This document shows positions 8,682 to 18,333 of a stretch of 64,000 nt of DNA, one piece after another. The notes under the pieces were generated by a model. That model had not been told where the DNA came from. It made no database searches and saw only the letters and a program-made list of their open reading frames with translations. Position 1 is the first letter of the stretch. Each line of letters starts with the position of its first letter. A program made the translations under genes and the position numbers. The stretch is from positions 1 through 64,000 of the forward strand of contig JASGEI010000016.1 of the NCBI GenBank assembly GCA_047606545.1. The letters are read 5' to 3'. This stretch comes from JASGDC01 sp047606545 (GTDB taxonomy: Bacteria; Actinomycetota; Actinomycetes; Actinomycetales; Micrococcaceae).

Positions 8682-10316
8682 ATGAATAATTCTTTTCTTC
8701 GAGCCTTAACAGTTTTACGTACTATAGCTGCACATGGTGTTAAGCATGCGATTATCTCTCCAGGTTCTCGAAACGCACCTTTTATTTATGCTAGTGCCTC
8801 CGTATCGGAGATTGAATTCCATTCACGTATTGATGAACGAACTGCAGCTTTTACTGCACTAGGAATAGCAAAAGAAACCAATCAACCAACTGCAGTTATT
8901 ACTACTAGTGGCACTGCCGTTGCCCATACTTACCCAGCAATTCTAGAAGCAGAAAAAAGCAATATCCCATTGTTAATAATCAGTGCTGACCGGCCAAGTT
9001 TTCTAAAGAATTCTGGTGCCAGCCAAACTTTAGACCAAAATGAATTATTTGGAAAGCATGTTAATTTCGCACTAGATATTCATGAGTCATACCCTGTACA
9101 TGCTCTCACACAAGAAGTCACTCGTGCAATTAGCTATAGCATTGGCTTTAAGAACAACTCAGGACCAGTACATATTAATGTTGCTTTTGCAGAGCCACTA
9201 TTACCAAGAACTAATACTGAAGACTCTATAAAAATCCCTAAACTAAGAAAAACTAAGTCACATCAGGTTGATTGGAAAGCTAATAAAAACAGTCCTAATG
9301 GCACACTAGTAATTGCTGCTGAAGGTAGCACTGAAGATGCAAAAGATTATGCGGAACAATTCCGACTCCCAATAATTGCTGATATTACAACACCCGCACA
9401 AGCTAGTGAAAATACCGTCAGTTACCCAGAGGAATTGGTTAAGTACTTTATACCACAAATAAAGCAAGTAATCGTTTTCGGAAAACCAACTCTCTTCCGT
9501 ACAGTTCTTTCTTTATTAGCTAATTCTGAGCTTGAAATAATCATCGTAAGCACTGATATGGCATGGCACAATTCTGGGATGCAAGCTACTAAAATTGCTG
9601 ATTTAGCAAGTTTACCTACTTTCGCTACTAATGATTCAAAATGGTTAGCTAAGTGGCAAAAAGCTAGCAAAATAGCTAATGCTACTCATAATTTTTCTGA
9701 ATTAAATCAATTTGCTGCCGCAAAGATTATTTGGAAAAATAAAAATTGTGCACGGTTAGTAGTTGGCGCTTCCAATATAATTCGCCACTTAACCACTGTT
9801 TCTAATACCAATCTCCCAGCTGAAAAAATACTATCTTCACGTGGCTTAGCTGGAATTGATGGCACTATTGCTACTGCCACTGGAGTTGCAATAGCTAGTA
9901 AAAAACCTACTCGAGTTTACTTAGGGGATATCACCGCGCTGCACGATGCTAGCTCACTTTACAAAGCTCCACTTGAAGCAGATTATGACTTACACATTGT
10001 TATTCTTAATGATGGTGGTGGCACAATTTTTAATACCTTGGAACATGGTGCCCAAACTCAATATCAAAATACGGTGCACCGCTTCTTTACTACGCCACAA
10101 GATGCTAACTTCAAAGCACTTGCAGCTGCTTACGATTGGAGATATAACCAAGCAAATACCATATCTGAACTTAATGAATGTATTGATGACTATAAGAAAG
10201 GCCGAGTTATTACTGAAGTTATTATTGAGGCAGTCGATATCAGGACATTACAAAATGAAATTTCTCAACAGGTAATTGAAAAGCTAATTAAAACCATAGG
10301 AAAGTTAGACTATTGA
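8682..10316 (+). CDS. menD: 2-succinyl-5-enolpyruvyl-6-hydroxy-3-cyclohexene-1-carboxylate synthase
   Basis: A thiamine-diphosphate enzyme of 544 residues that joins isochorismate and 2-oxoglutarate. The N-terminal domain begins VKHAIISPGSRNAPF, with the catalytic Glu in SRIDERTAAF. The C-terminal ThDP/Mg motif runs from GDITALHDASS to ILNDGGGTIFNTLEHG. No menF or menH is seen nearby, so isochorismate synthase must be encoded elsewhere. The stop overlaps the TTG start of the following mannosyltransferase gene. Confidence 0.95.
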   Translation: MNNSFLRALTVLRTIAAHGVKHAIISPGSRNAPFIYASASVSEIEFHSRIDERTAAFTALGIAKETNQPTAVITTSGTAVAHTYPAILEAEKSNIPLLIISADRPSFLKNSGASQTLDQNELFGKHVNFALDIHESYPVHALTQEVTRAISYSIGFKNNSGPVHINVAFAEPLLPRTNTEDSIKIPKLRKTKSHQVDWKANKNSPNGTLVIAAEGSTEDAKDYAEQFRLPIIADITTPAQASENTVSYPEELVKYFIPQIKQVIVFGKPTLFRTVLSLLANSELEIIIVSTDMAWHNSGMQATKIADLASLPTFATNDSKWLAKWQKASKIANATHNFSELNQFAAAKIIWKNKNCARLVVGASNIIRHLTTVSNTNLPAEKILSSRGLAGIDGTIATATGVAIASKKPTRVYLGDITALHDASSLYKAPLEADYDLHIVILNDGGGTIFNTLEHGAQTQYQNTVHRFFTTPQDANFKALAAAYDWRYNQANTISELNECIDDYKKGRVITEVIIEAVDIRTLQNEISQQVIEKLIKTIGKLDY

Positions 10317-11788
10317 CTTTAGAGATTCGTGCAATTCAAACTATGATTAATGCTAACCAACGAATGGTTAAGTATGTAATTTATGCTGCCATTGTATTAA
10401 TCGGTGCAATTTTACGATTTGTGAGACTTGGAGATCCTAAAGATCTAGTTTTTGATGAAACCTATTATGTGAAAGATGCTTATGCATATACACTCTCTGG
10501 TACAGAGAGAACTTGGAGTCCAGATGCAAATACTGACTTTATTATAGGCAACCCAGATGGAATCCTAAATACTGGTGAGTACGCAGTCCATCCGCCTGTT
10601 GGAAAGTGGCTTATTGCAATTGGCATTAAGCTCTTTGGTCAAGCAAGTACCTTTGGTTGGCGTTTTAGTGCTGCAGTTTTCGGCACTTTAAGTATTTTCT
10701 TGCTGATATTAGTTGCTGAAAAACTGTTTAAATCGACGTTACTTGCAGCAACTGCAGGGTTTTTAATGGCTATCGATGGTGTAGCTATTACTGAGTCTCG
10801 AACTTCATTGCTTGATATCTTCTTAATGTTTTGGGCATTATTAGCTTTCTATTTCTTGTTATTAGACCGAGAAAAGGCCAGGCAAGAAGTGGATAACACT
10901 GGACTAGGATTACACTGGTGGCGTCCCCATCGCTTAGCAGCTGGCATTGCACTTGGGTTAGCAGTTGGCACTAAATGGTCTGGACTATATTTTGTAGCTG
11001 TATGGGGACTGGTATGTGTCTGGTGGGATTTTAAACTTAATAAAAAGAACTGGATACATGCGCCGCTAGCATTCATTTATTTAGTTGGAACTGGACTAAT
11101 AACCTACCTCATAAGTTGGACTGGCTGGATTCGTAGCACCATTAGCTATGATCGTTATTGGGCTAAAGCAAATCCTGACCAAACTGTATCTTGGTTACCA
11201 CAATGGTTACAGAGCTTATGGAACTACCAAGAAAGTGCCTATAGCTTCCATATTGGGTTACATAGTGGTCATCCTTATGCTGCCCAAGCTTGGGAATGGC
11301 CACTTCAAATACGACCAACTGCTTTTTATTATGAAAGTTATCAACGTGGTCAAAATGGCTGTAAAGCAGACCAATGTGCCGCTGCTGTTACTAACCTAGG
11401 AAATCCGCTAATTTGGTGGTTTGCTAGTGCTAGTTTATTTGTATTAATTTATTTCTTATTCAGGCATAAAGATTGGCGTGCAGGTGCAATATTATCTGGA
11501 ATTATAGGTGGCTACTTACCTTGGTTCTTATACCCAGAAAGAACTACCTATACTTTCTATTCAATAGCATTTTTCCCATTCATGGCACTAGCAGCCACCT
11601 ACGCATTAGGTTTGATACTTGGTTCAGCTCAGTCCAGCTACTTACGTAGACAAGATGGATTCATTGTTTTCGCAATAATTCTAATTGTATTTACTTCAGT
11701 AAGTGCTTTCTTCTATCCAGTTTGGACAGCAAAGATGATCTCCTATGATGCTTGGAAATATCGCATGTGGTTTAATTCTTGGATATAG
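10313..11788 (+). CDS. Pmt-type phospholipid carrier-dependent mannosyltransferase
   Basis: A 491-residue membrane glycosyltransferase of the PMT family, which transfers mannose from polyprenyl-phosphate-mannose to secreted proteins. The first loop has the DE pair in LVFDETYYVKDAY and the conserved VHPPVGKW. About eleven hydrophobic segments follow, and the C-terminus has the PWFLYPERTTYTFYSI region typical of bacterial Pmt. It starts with TTG in a TTGA overlap with the menD stop, with AGGAAAG a few bases upstream. It implies O-mannosylation of exported proteins. Confidence 0.9.
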   Translation: MTLEIRAIQTMINANQRMVKYVIYAAIVLIGAILRFVRLGDPKDLVFDETYYVKDAYAYTLSGTERTWSPDANTDFIIGNPDGILNTGEYAVHPPVGKWLIAIGIKLFGQASTFGWRFSAAVFGTLSIFLLILVAEKLFKSTLLAATAGFLMAIDGVAITESRTSLLDIFLMFWALLAFYFLLLDREKARQEVDNTGLGLHWWRPHRLAAGIALGLAVGTKWSGLYFVAVWGLVCVWWDFKLNKKNWIHAPLAFIYLVGTGLITYLISWTGWIRSTISYDRYWAKANPDQTVSWLPQWLQSLWNYQESAYSFHIGLHSGHPYAAQAWEWPLQIRPTAFYYESYQRGQNGCKADQCAAAVTNLGNPLIWWFASASLFVLIYFLFRHKDWRAGAILSGIIGGYLPWFLYPERTTYTFYSIAFFPFMALAATYALGLILGSAQSSYLRRQDGFIVFAIILIVFTSVSAFFYPVWTAKMISYDAWKYRMWFNSWI

Positions 11789-11850
11789 CTATCTAAAAGC
11801 AACTAAACTTATTAAAAACAAGCTATATATAGTTCACTTTAAGCAATAAG

Positions 11851-13281
11851 TTAGTCTTTTAGGTGTGCTATCAATTCAGAAGCGATACCTGTATATGTCT
11901 CTGGAGTAAGTTTCGCCAAACGACTTTCTGCTTCCGGCTCAAGACCTAGTGTTTTAACGAACTTTTTCATACCTTTAGCATCAACTCGATTACCACGAGT
12001 TAACTCTTTCAAACGCTCATATGGATTTTCCATACCTGCTACACCACGGACTGCTTCCGCACGCATTAGCATCTGTACAGCTTCAGCTAGCACTTCCCAA
12101 TTTTCATCAAGGTCTGCAAGTAAAGCTTGTTCAGAAACTGCTAAGCGTGAAATACCTCGAGCTACGTTAGTAATTGCTAATAATGAGTGTCCAATGGCAA
12201 CACCTACATTACGTTGCATTGATGAATCAGTAAGATCTCGTTGCATGCGTGAAGTGGCTAATGTAGTAGTTAAGGTGTGTAGTAATGAGTTTGAAACTTC
12301 GAGGTTTGCTTCACCATTTTCAAAACGAATTGGATTAATTTTGTGTGGCATTGTCGAAGAACCAACTTCACCCTTTTTTGGAATCTGAGTGAAATAACCA
12401 AGACTAATGTAAGTCCAGAAATCAGTACATAGGTTATGTAACACCATATTGAAATGTGCAATTGCTTCGTAAAGCTCTCCTTGCCAGTCATGCGACTCAA
12501 TCTGAGTAGTAAGTGGGTTCCAGTTTAGACCTAAATGTTCCACAAAAGTCTTAGAAATTTGCTGCCAATCGGTATCTGGACAAGCCACATAATGTGCTGC
12601 ATAGGTACCAGTAGCGCCATTGATCTTTGCTAAATATTCTTGACTTTCCACTCGCTTTAATTGACGCTGCAAGCGATAGGTTAATACTGCGACTTCCTTG
12701 CCCATAGTACTTGGTGTTGCTGGCTGTCCATGAGTACGAGATAACATTGCAGAGTCTTTATAAGCATCTGCCATCTCAACTAAAGTTTCTACTAATGACT
12801 TTGCTTCTGGTAACCAGACATCAGTAATTGCATCTCGAATACCTAGTGCGTAAGCAATATTATTTACATCTTCACTAGTACAGCCAAAGTGTACTAACTC
12901 ACCAAGATCAGCAATTCCAATCTCAGCCATTTGATCTTTAAGATAGTATTCGACAGCTTTTACATCATGTGCAGTTACAGTTTCATGGGCTGCCATTGCT
13001 TTGATACCATCAGCGTCAAAAGCAGTAATTACTGCCTGCAGTTGTTCTTTTTGTTTATCATTAAGTGGTTTAACTCCCGGCACTGCTTCGTGCTCAGTAA
13101 GATGAATTAACCACTCAACTTCCACTGCTAATCGATTACGGTTAAGCCCAGCCTCTGATAAATCATTTACTAGTGGTGCCACTTCTTTATGGTATCTACC
13201 GTCTAAAGGTCCAAGGGCAATTTGTGGTTCGATATCTGCAAAATCTACGCGTTTAGCTGAAGTACTATGTTTTTCACTCAT
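11851..13281 (-). CDS. purB: Adenylosuccinate lyase
   Basis: A 476-residue fumarase/aspartase-superfamily enzyme acting twice in purine synthesis, on SAICAR and adenylosuccinate. The superfamily signature SSTMPHKINPI is at residues ~310-320 and SRTHGQPATPS near residue 180 carries a catalytic His. The protein is close to the E. coli PurB size and type. A TAGAAT box at 13288-13293 is 6 nt before the ATG, so the mRNA is probably leaderless. The gene stands alone, convergent with the mannosyltransferase. Confidence 0.96.
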   Translation of the reverse strand: MSEKHSTSAKRVDFADIEPQIALGPLDGRYHKEVAPLVNDLSEAGLNRNRLAVEVEWLIHLTEHEAVPGVKPLNDKQKEQLQAVITAFDADGIKAMAAHETVTAHDVKAVEYYLKDQMAEIGIADLGELVHFGCTSEDVNNIAYALGIRDAITDVWLPEAKSLVETLVEMADAYKDSAMLSRTHGQPATPSTMGKEVAVLTYRLQRQLKRVESQEYLAKINGATGTYAAHYVACPDTDWQQISKTFVEHLGLNWNPLTTQIESHDWQGELYEAIAHFNMVLHNLCTDFWTYISLGYFTQIPKKGEVGSSTMPHKINPIRFENGEANLEVSNSLLHTLTTTLATSRMQRDLTDSSMQRNVGVAIGHSLLAITNVARGISRLAVSEQALLADLDENWEVLAEAVQMLMRAEAVRGVAGMENPYERLKELTRGNRVDAKGMKKFVKTLGLEPEAESRLAKLTPETYTGIASELIAHLKD

Positions 13282-13419
13282 GTCTCTATTCTAAGTTAAT
13301 TTTCCTCCACCAAATGCAAATCAACAGCTGATTAACAATAAAAACATTTTTCATATTTAAAGTAAATAAATTAGTCATACTAGCACTTGTCACAAACTTA
13401 AGGAGGTAATAGAACAAAT

Positions 13420-13644
13420 ATGGAAATAACTGGATTCATCAATGAATTAGATTACCTTATAGACTTAATAAAAAAATCCAACATTTCTTTAACGATTGAT
13501 TATAGTAATTGGAAATCACCAGCAGCCAATCTTGCCGGAGAGTTACTGGATAATCATCAGCATAAACTCTTTGAAATATCATACAAACTACTATCCCTGC
13601 GTGAGCAACTCATTGCAGCAAAACTACTTATAGGTAGCACCTAA
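13420..13644 (+). CDS. Small helical protein, WXG100-like, next to an esterase
   Basis: A 74-residue protein predicted to form two helices around a central NWKSPAA turn (about residues 25-31). The W-x-S turn between helices resembles WXG100 (ESAT-6-like) proteins, although it is shorter than the usual ~100 residues. No signal peptide. A strong AAGGAGGT ribosome site lies 12 nt before the ATG, a rather long spacing. The stop overlaps the start of the next gene (TAATG), so the two are coupled and probably interact. The WXG100 relation is an inference from the motif only. Confidence 0.7.
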   Translation: MEITGFINELDYLIDLIKKSNISLTIDYSNWKSPAANLAGELLDNHQHKLFEISYKLLSLREQLIAAKLLIGST

Positions 13645-14780
13645 TGCATTTCACTGGTGGCACCACGCTAATCGATACCGAATACTTACAGATCACTGCC
13701 CATAAAATTGCAAGTTATACAACAACTTTAGATTCGCAACAAAAAGTGCTTCAAAGGCAGCAAATACTTAATAATGCGTTCTTTAGTAAGCCACAAACTG
13801 CTCACTTTGAATGGGAACTTATAAAGATTGAGCAGCTATTAACTTGCGAAACCGATTCTTTATATTTAACTATCCAAAAACTTAAATTAGCTTCCCAAAA
13901 CTACGCAATTATTGAACAAGAAAATACTAGTCTATTAAATGCTCTGCCAACCTCAAGTCGTGTAAATAGCAAATTTAATACTGAAGTAACTAATATCGAC
14001 AATACTCAAACCCCGTACAATTATTCAGATTTAACAAAGCAGCTTCATGCTGCGTATCGGCAAGATGCCACGATTAACATCCAAAAGATTGCAATTCCCG
14101 GACGAAATACTAAATGGATTGTCTATATCCCTGGTTTGCAAGATGTAACTCCACCTTGGCTAACTAAGTTATTACCATTTTTCAGTAATGTTCCCTTCCT
14201 GGGAAATCTTGCCCAAAAATTTGTTGATGACGACACTAACACCCATGACTTCGACTCTTGCATTCGAGGTTACTTAGGTCTTGATAGCGACCATAAGAAA
14301 ACTATTCGCGATGCAATCCAAACTGCTAGCATCAAACCTAGTGAAGAAATCCTATTAGTAGGACATAGCTTAGGTGGCATTAGTGCAGTAGGACTATTAA
14401 ATGACAGACAGTTTATGCAAGAACATAAAATAGCTGGTGTCATAACTATGGGTTCACCTATCGAACATCTAACAATTTCTAATAAGATACCTGTACTAGC
14501 TATTGATAATGACCATGACCCAGTACCAAAACTTGATTTAAATACCAAAGGATTTTCAAGTGCTTTACACACCTTAGTAACTACAGAAAAGCCAAGGAAT
14601 CTAAACCCGTTAACTACTCATAGAATGGGATCTTATTTCGAGACTGCAAACAAGCTTGATCAACAGAAACATCCTAGCTTAAGTACCATGAATTCCATAC
14701 TAGCTGGATTCAGTGTAGTTGGTGCAAAAAGTAATATCACTAGTTACCGACAACGAAGAAAACCTAAAAAGAAAAATTAA
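13644..14780 (+). CDS. Alpha/beta-hydrolase with N-terminal helical domain
   Basis: A 378-residue protein. Residues 1-110 are predicted helical with a central F-E-W-E motif and look like a second WXG100-like hairpin. Residues ~150-340 form an alpha/beta-hydrolase with the nucleophile elbow in LLVGHSLGGISA. An Asp follows in AIDNDHDPVP and a His in LTTHRM, giving a plausible Ser-Asp-His triad. No signal peptide. The arrangement (WXG-like protein, then helical-plus-hydrolase protein) resembles actinobacterial DUF1023-type or type VII secretion-linked lipases. The substrate is unknown. Confidence 0.75.
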   Translation: MHFTGGTTLIDTEYLQITAHKIASYTTTLDSQQKVLQRQQILNNAFFSKPQTAHFEWELIKIEQLLTCETDSLYLTIQKLKLASQNYAIIEQENTSLLNALPTSSRVNSKFNTEVTNIDNTQTPYNYSDLTKQLHAAYRQDATINIQKIAIPGRNTKWIVYIPGLQDVTPPWLTKLLPFFSNVPFLGNLAQKFVDDDTNTHDFDSCIRGYLGLDSDHKKTIRDAIQTASIKPSEEILLVGHSLGGISAVGLLNDRQFMQEHKIAGVITMGSPIEHLTISNKIPVLAIDNDHDPVPKLDLNTKGFSSALHTLVTTEKPRNLNPLTTHRMGSYFETANKLDQQKHPSLSTMNSILAGFSVVGAKSNITSYRQRRKPKKKN

Positions 14781-14782
14781 GT

Positions 14783-15202
14783 TTAGTTCTTTTTAGCCGC
14801 ATTATTAAGCAACATTGAAGTAAAAGTAATGATTATTGAGGCTGGTACTGCCGTCCCCAAGAATGAATTAACTGTCAAAACTGCTGGAAATGATTGTGAT
14901 AAAAATGCCGTAAGCATCAACATAAGAGCATTAATCACAAAGGTAAAGAGACCTATTGTTAAAAGAGTAATTGGGAATGAAAGTAGTTTGGCTATTGGCT
15001 TGATAAACACATTAATAAAGCCCATGACTGTACCCACAATTAGATACATAACGATTGCTGCAATAGCTGGATTTTGCACCAAGATGTTGTTTTCGCTAAA
15101 CAATTCAGAATTACTAGAAACTCCGACACTTATACCTGGCACCAATAAGGTAGCAAGCCAAAGCGCTACTGCATTAACAGCAATTTTTTGTAAGATAACC
15201 AT
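14783..15202 (-). CDS. Phage holin family 4 type membrane protein
   Basis: A 139-residue protein with four membrane helices and the conserved GFINVFIKPIAKLLSFPITLLTIG core of the family (Pfam Phage_holin_4_2). Despite the family name, these are ordinary chromosomal membrane proteins in many bacteria and no phage genes surround it. Function unknown. It is convergent with the hydrolase and divergent from hisC. Confidence 0.85.
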   Translation of the reverse strand: MVILQKIAVNAVALWLATLLVPGISVGVSSNSELFSENNILVQNPAIAAIVMYLIVGTVMGFINVFIKPIAKLLSFPITLLTIGLFTFVINALMLMLTAFLSQSFPAVLTVNSFLGTAVPASIIITFTSMLLNNAAKKN

Positions 15203-15250
15203 GCCTTACAGTATGGCAAACTCTTCTCTAATTTTCTAGAGGAAACTAGG

Positions 15251-15308
15251 GTATACATTTTTATAGTTTCTTTACGAAATTTCGTGTGGAATTAAGAAAA
15301 ATGTATAC
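15251..15308. repeat. 58-bp inverted-repeat element, copy 1
   Basis: Begins GTATACATTTTT and ends AAAAATGTATAC, with AAATTTCGT in the middle, which here is the right half of the palindrome ACGAAATTTCGT. A second element of exactly the same length and arrangement lies at 38020-38077. It sits between divergent genes, 63 nt before hisC. Confidence 0.75.
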
Positions 15309-15371
15309 CTTCTCACTTAGCAAAAGTCATAACTCTAAAAGTTACTTAACAGGTTTAGTAGAATTAATTAA

Positions 15372-16439
15372 ATGAAAGAAAATTTCCGCCATCGTGAAGA
15401 AATAAATGCAATCCCATCTTATGTTGCCGGGAAACCTGCAAGTAATGAGGGCTATAAAATGTCTTCTAATGAGAATGCTTTTGGACCACTACCACAAGCA
15501 ATTGAAGCACTGCACCAAGAAACAGACTACTACCTATACCCAGAACCTTTTGCCCATAGCTTACGAGAAGCATTAGCCAAGTTCCACAGTATTGATAGCA
15601 ACAAAATCTTAACTGGTTGTGGCGGTCTATCAATTATCTACCAAGTCTTTGACGCTTTTTGCACAGATACTGAACATGAAATTATTTACGCATGGCGTTC
15701 TTTCGAAGCCTACCCAATTGCAGCAACTAGCGCCAATGCTACAGTTCGAGAAATTCCATTAACTGTCACTGGGGATCATGACTTGGAAACTATGCTAAAG
15801 GCAGTAAATGATAAGACTCGGCTGATAGTGTTATGTTCACCAAACAATCCAACTGGCACAATAATCACTAAAACAGACTTTGAAAATTTTATGGATAAAG
15901 TTCCAAGTGATATTCCAGTCCTGCTTGATGAGGCATACTATGAATTTGTTGACGACGAAACTGCAGTCCGTGGTGATCAGTATTTAGCTAAATACCAAAA
16001 CTTAATGTGTTTACGCACTTTCTCAAAAGCATACGGTCTAGCTGGATTACGCGTGGGATATTTACTAACTTCACCAGAACTCGCTACTTACTTAGGAAAG
16101 ATCTCTAGAGTATTTGAAGTTTCTAGTGCAGCACTAACAGCAGCAAAAACCTCACTCAAGCATCATAAATTGGCTATGGAACGTATTAATAAAATTATTA
16201 AGATGCGTGAAGACCTATCAGCAAAGATTGAAAATACCCCTTGGCAAAAATATTTAACAAAATCACAAGGCAATTTTATTTGGTTACAACTTGATGAAAA
16301 TACTTCAAATTTTGTGAACCACTTAACAAATTTCAACATCAGTGCTAGACCCTTCCCAGAGGGAGTTAGAGTAACTGTTGCTACTGCTGAAGCCAATGCA
16401 AAGTTTCTTGAAGCACTTACCACTTTTCGCTACAATTAG
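15372..16439 (+). CDS. hisC: Histidinol-phosphate aminotransferase
   Basis: A 355-residue fold-type I PLP aminotransferase. It transaminates imidazole-acetol phosphate in histidine synthesis, and often also serves aromatic amino acids. The PLP lysine is in RTFSKAYGLAGLRVGY, preceded by SPNNPTGT and DEAYYEF, all HisC-typical. The N-terminus (EINAIPSYVAGKP) matches the family. No other his genes are nearby, which is common for this paralogue in actinobacteria. A role in phenylalanine or tyrosine formation therefore remains possible. Confidence 0.85.
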   Translation: MKENFRHREEINAIPSYVAGKPASNEGYKMSSNENAFGPLPQAIEALHQETDYYLYPEPFAHSLREALAKFHSIDSNKILTGCGGLSIIYQVFDAFCTDTEHEIIYAWRSFEAYPIAATSANATVREIPLTVTGDHDLETMLKAVNDKTRLIVLCSPNNPTGTIITKTDFENFMDKVPSDIPVLLDEAYYEFVDDETAVRGDQYLAKYQNLMCLRTFSKAYGLAGLRVGYLLTSPELATYLGKISRVFEVSSAALTAAKTSLKHHKLAMERINKIIKMREDLSAKIENTPWQKYLTKSQGNFIWLQLDENTSNFVNHLTNFNISARPFPEGVRVTVATAEANAKFLEALTTFRYN

Positions 16440-16471
16440 TAAAAAATAATCAAAATTTTCATATCGGCCAT

Positions 16472-16512
16472 TGAATAGAATATTCATAATTGCTAATATT
16501 GAACAATTCAAT
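16472..16512. promoter_or_regulatory. Two inverted repeats upstream of the beta-glucoside PTS operon
   Basis: TGAATA-GAA-TATTCA at 16472-16486 and ATTGAA-CAA-TTCAAT at 16498-16512 both have six-base perfect arms and a three-base spacer. They lie directly upstream of the GH1 start at 16525. They are plausible operators for the RpiR-type regulator encoded at the end of the same operon; this is inferred from position. Confidence 0.55.
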
Positions 16513-16524
16513 AGGAAGTGATTA

Positions 16525-18012
16525 ATGTTGAAAGCTATTTTATGGGGTGGTGCCACATCAGCAAGCCAGTATGAAGGTGGTTTCGTTGGCGGCAAGGGAA
16601 TAGACACGCAAGACTGTCGACCATATTTCCCACGCACCAGCAATGCAACAACACAAACTAGATTACTAACTGAAGACATTATAAAAGAAGCAAAAGACCC
16701 AAATTCTGGTAATTTCTACCCATTTCGCAAAGGTAGTGCTGGCTACGAGCATCAGAATGAAGACTTAGAGCTAATAAAAGAATTAGGATTAGACTTATAT
16801 CGCTTTTCACTTAGTTGGTCTCGCTTATTTCCTAATGGCAATGAAAAAAATCCAAATAAAGCTGGCGTAGCTTATTACGATAGGATTTTTAAAAAGTTAA
16901 AAGCAGCAAATATTAAGATTTTCCTAACGATGAATCACTATGCAGTTCCATTACATTTAGTGGAAAAATACGGTGGCTGGGCTAATCCTAAGATGATAGA
17001 TTTCTATCTTAACTTTGCTGAATTTGTTTTGAAACGTTGGGGGAACTACGTAGATTATTGGCTTCCTTTTAATGAAATTAATGCTGGATTTTTTAGTCCC
17101 TACAATGGCGTAGGGCTAATAAAACCTGGTAATTGTGAATATGACTACCAAGATATATTCCAATCCCTGCATCATCAATTTGTTGCAAGTGCTAAGACTA
17201 TTAAACTTGCTCGAGAACTTAAGGTTAGGGGAATATTTGGCGCAATGATCTCGTGCTTCTCATACTATCCATATAGCGCTCGTCCAGAAGATACCTTAAA
17301 GTTAGTAACTGAAGAACAAGTCAATCAATGGTATTGTCTAGATGTTTTAGCTAAAGGTAAATACCCATACTATATGGATACTTTCTTTAGGAAAAACAAT
17401 GTGAAGTTAGATATTTCACTTGAAGATAAAGACCTACTTGATAACTATACTTGCGACTTTGTGTCGTTCTCTTACTACACTTCAAATATTATAACTACTG
17501 AGGAAGGCGAAAAAACTGCGGGAAATCTAGTCGTAAGTACTAAAAATCCTTATCTAAAAGCTAGTGAATGGGGCTGGCAAATTGACCCTATCGGAATGCA
17601 AACTACATTGCATAAAGTTTATGATCGTTATCAAAAACCAGTAATAGTCTCAGAAAATGGTTTTGGCGCTCAAGATACTTTAGTAGATGGCAAAATAGAC
17701 GATTCCTACCGAATTAAATATTTTTCTGAGCATTTTAAACAAATTATCAAGGCTAACAAAGATGGAGTGCCAGTAGTTGCATACATTGCTTGGGGCATTA
17801 TTGACATAGTTTCAGCTGGCAGCTGTGAAATGGAAAAACGTTACGGTGTAATTTATGTAGATGCTGACAATGAAGGTCATGGCACTTATAAACGTTATAA
17901 AAAAGCTAGCTTTTCTTGGTATCAAAATTTCATCAAGTCATACCACCAAAATTTTAAAAAAGTTAATAACGAGAATGTAGATACAAATTTAAATATAGGA
18001 GAAATAAAATGA
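16525..18012 (+). CDS. GH1 6-phospho-beta-glucosidase
   Basis: A 495-residue glycoside hydrolase family 1 enzyme that cleaves phosphorylated beta-glucosides brought in by the PTS encoded downstream. The acid/base Glu is in PFNEIN (about E184, with Ile instead of the usual Pro) and the nucleophile in SENGFG (about E377). The C-terminal YKRYKKASFSWY matches the phosphate-binding end of the 6-phospho subgroup. AGGAAG precedes the ATG. The stop overlaps the IIB start by 4 bp (ATGA). Confidence 0.92.
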   Translation: MLKAILWGGATSASQYEGGFVGGKGIDTQDCRPYFPRTSNATTQTRLLTEDIIKEAKDPNSGNFYPFRKGSAGYEHQNEDLELIKELGLDLYRFSLSWSRLFPNGNEKNPNKAGVAYYDRIFKKLKAANIKIFLTMNHYAVPLHLVEKYGGWANPKMIDFYLNFAEFVLKRWGNYVDYWLPFNEINAGFFSPYNGVGLIKPGNCEYDYQDIFQSLHHQFVASAKTIKLARELKVRGIFGAMISCFSYYPYSARPEDTLKLVTEEQVNQWYCLDVLAKGKYPYYMDTFFRKNNVKLDISLEDKDLLDNYTCDFVSFSYYTSNIITTEEGEKTAGNLVVSTKNPYLKASEWGWQIDPIGMQTTLHKVYDRYQKPVIVSENGFGAQDTLVDGKIDDSYRIKYFSEHFKQIIKANKDGVPVVAYIAWGIIDIVSAGSCEMEKRYGVIYVDADNEGHGTYKRYKKASFSWYQNFIKSYHQNFKKVNNENVDTNLNIGEIK

Positions 18013-18311
18013 AAAATGTACTGTTTATCTGTTCTGGCGGAATGTCGAGTGCAATTGTAGAAAAGTCACTTAACCAAGAAGCTGAAAAACAAGGTGTAGA
18101 AATTAAAAGTGAAGCTGTAGGGACTGGTAAAGCTGAAGATACTATGGCAAGTGGTGAATGGGATATCGTACTAGTAGCTCCACAAGTAAAGCATCGCTAC
18201 GCAGGTCTTGAAAAAGCAGCAAAGAAAAATGATATTCCTATCGCATTGATCCAACCCCGTGACTACAGCCCATTGGGTGGACCTAACTTACTTAAATTAG
18301 TTACTGGCTAA
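18009..18311 (+). CDS. PTS lactose/cellobiose-family IIB component
   Basis: A 100-residue cytoplasmic phosphocarrier. Phosphate is held by Cys8 in LFICSGGMSS, the P-loop of the IIB Lac/cellobiose family. It passes phosphate from IIA to the incoming sugar bound by IIC. GGAGAA lies before the ATG, and the gene overlaps the GH1 stop by 4 bp. Confidence 0.93.
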   Translation: MKNVLFICSGGMSSAIVEKSLNQEAEKQGVEIKSEAVGTGKAEDTMASGEWDIVLVAPQVKHRYAGLEKAAKKNDIPIALIQPRDYSPLGGPNLLKLVTG

Positions 18312-18333
18312 TTTACCTAATGCAAGGCCAATC

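Noticed and set aside
14783..15202. Holin-family gene as evidence of a prophage
   Set aside because: This family is mostly chromosomal; no phage structural, lysis or replication genes surround it.
15240..15371. T-box riboswitch upstream of hisC
   Set aside because: No GGGTGGNACC-type T-box sequence or terminator/antiterminator pair; only the 58-bp inverted repeat is there.
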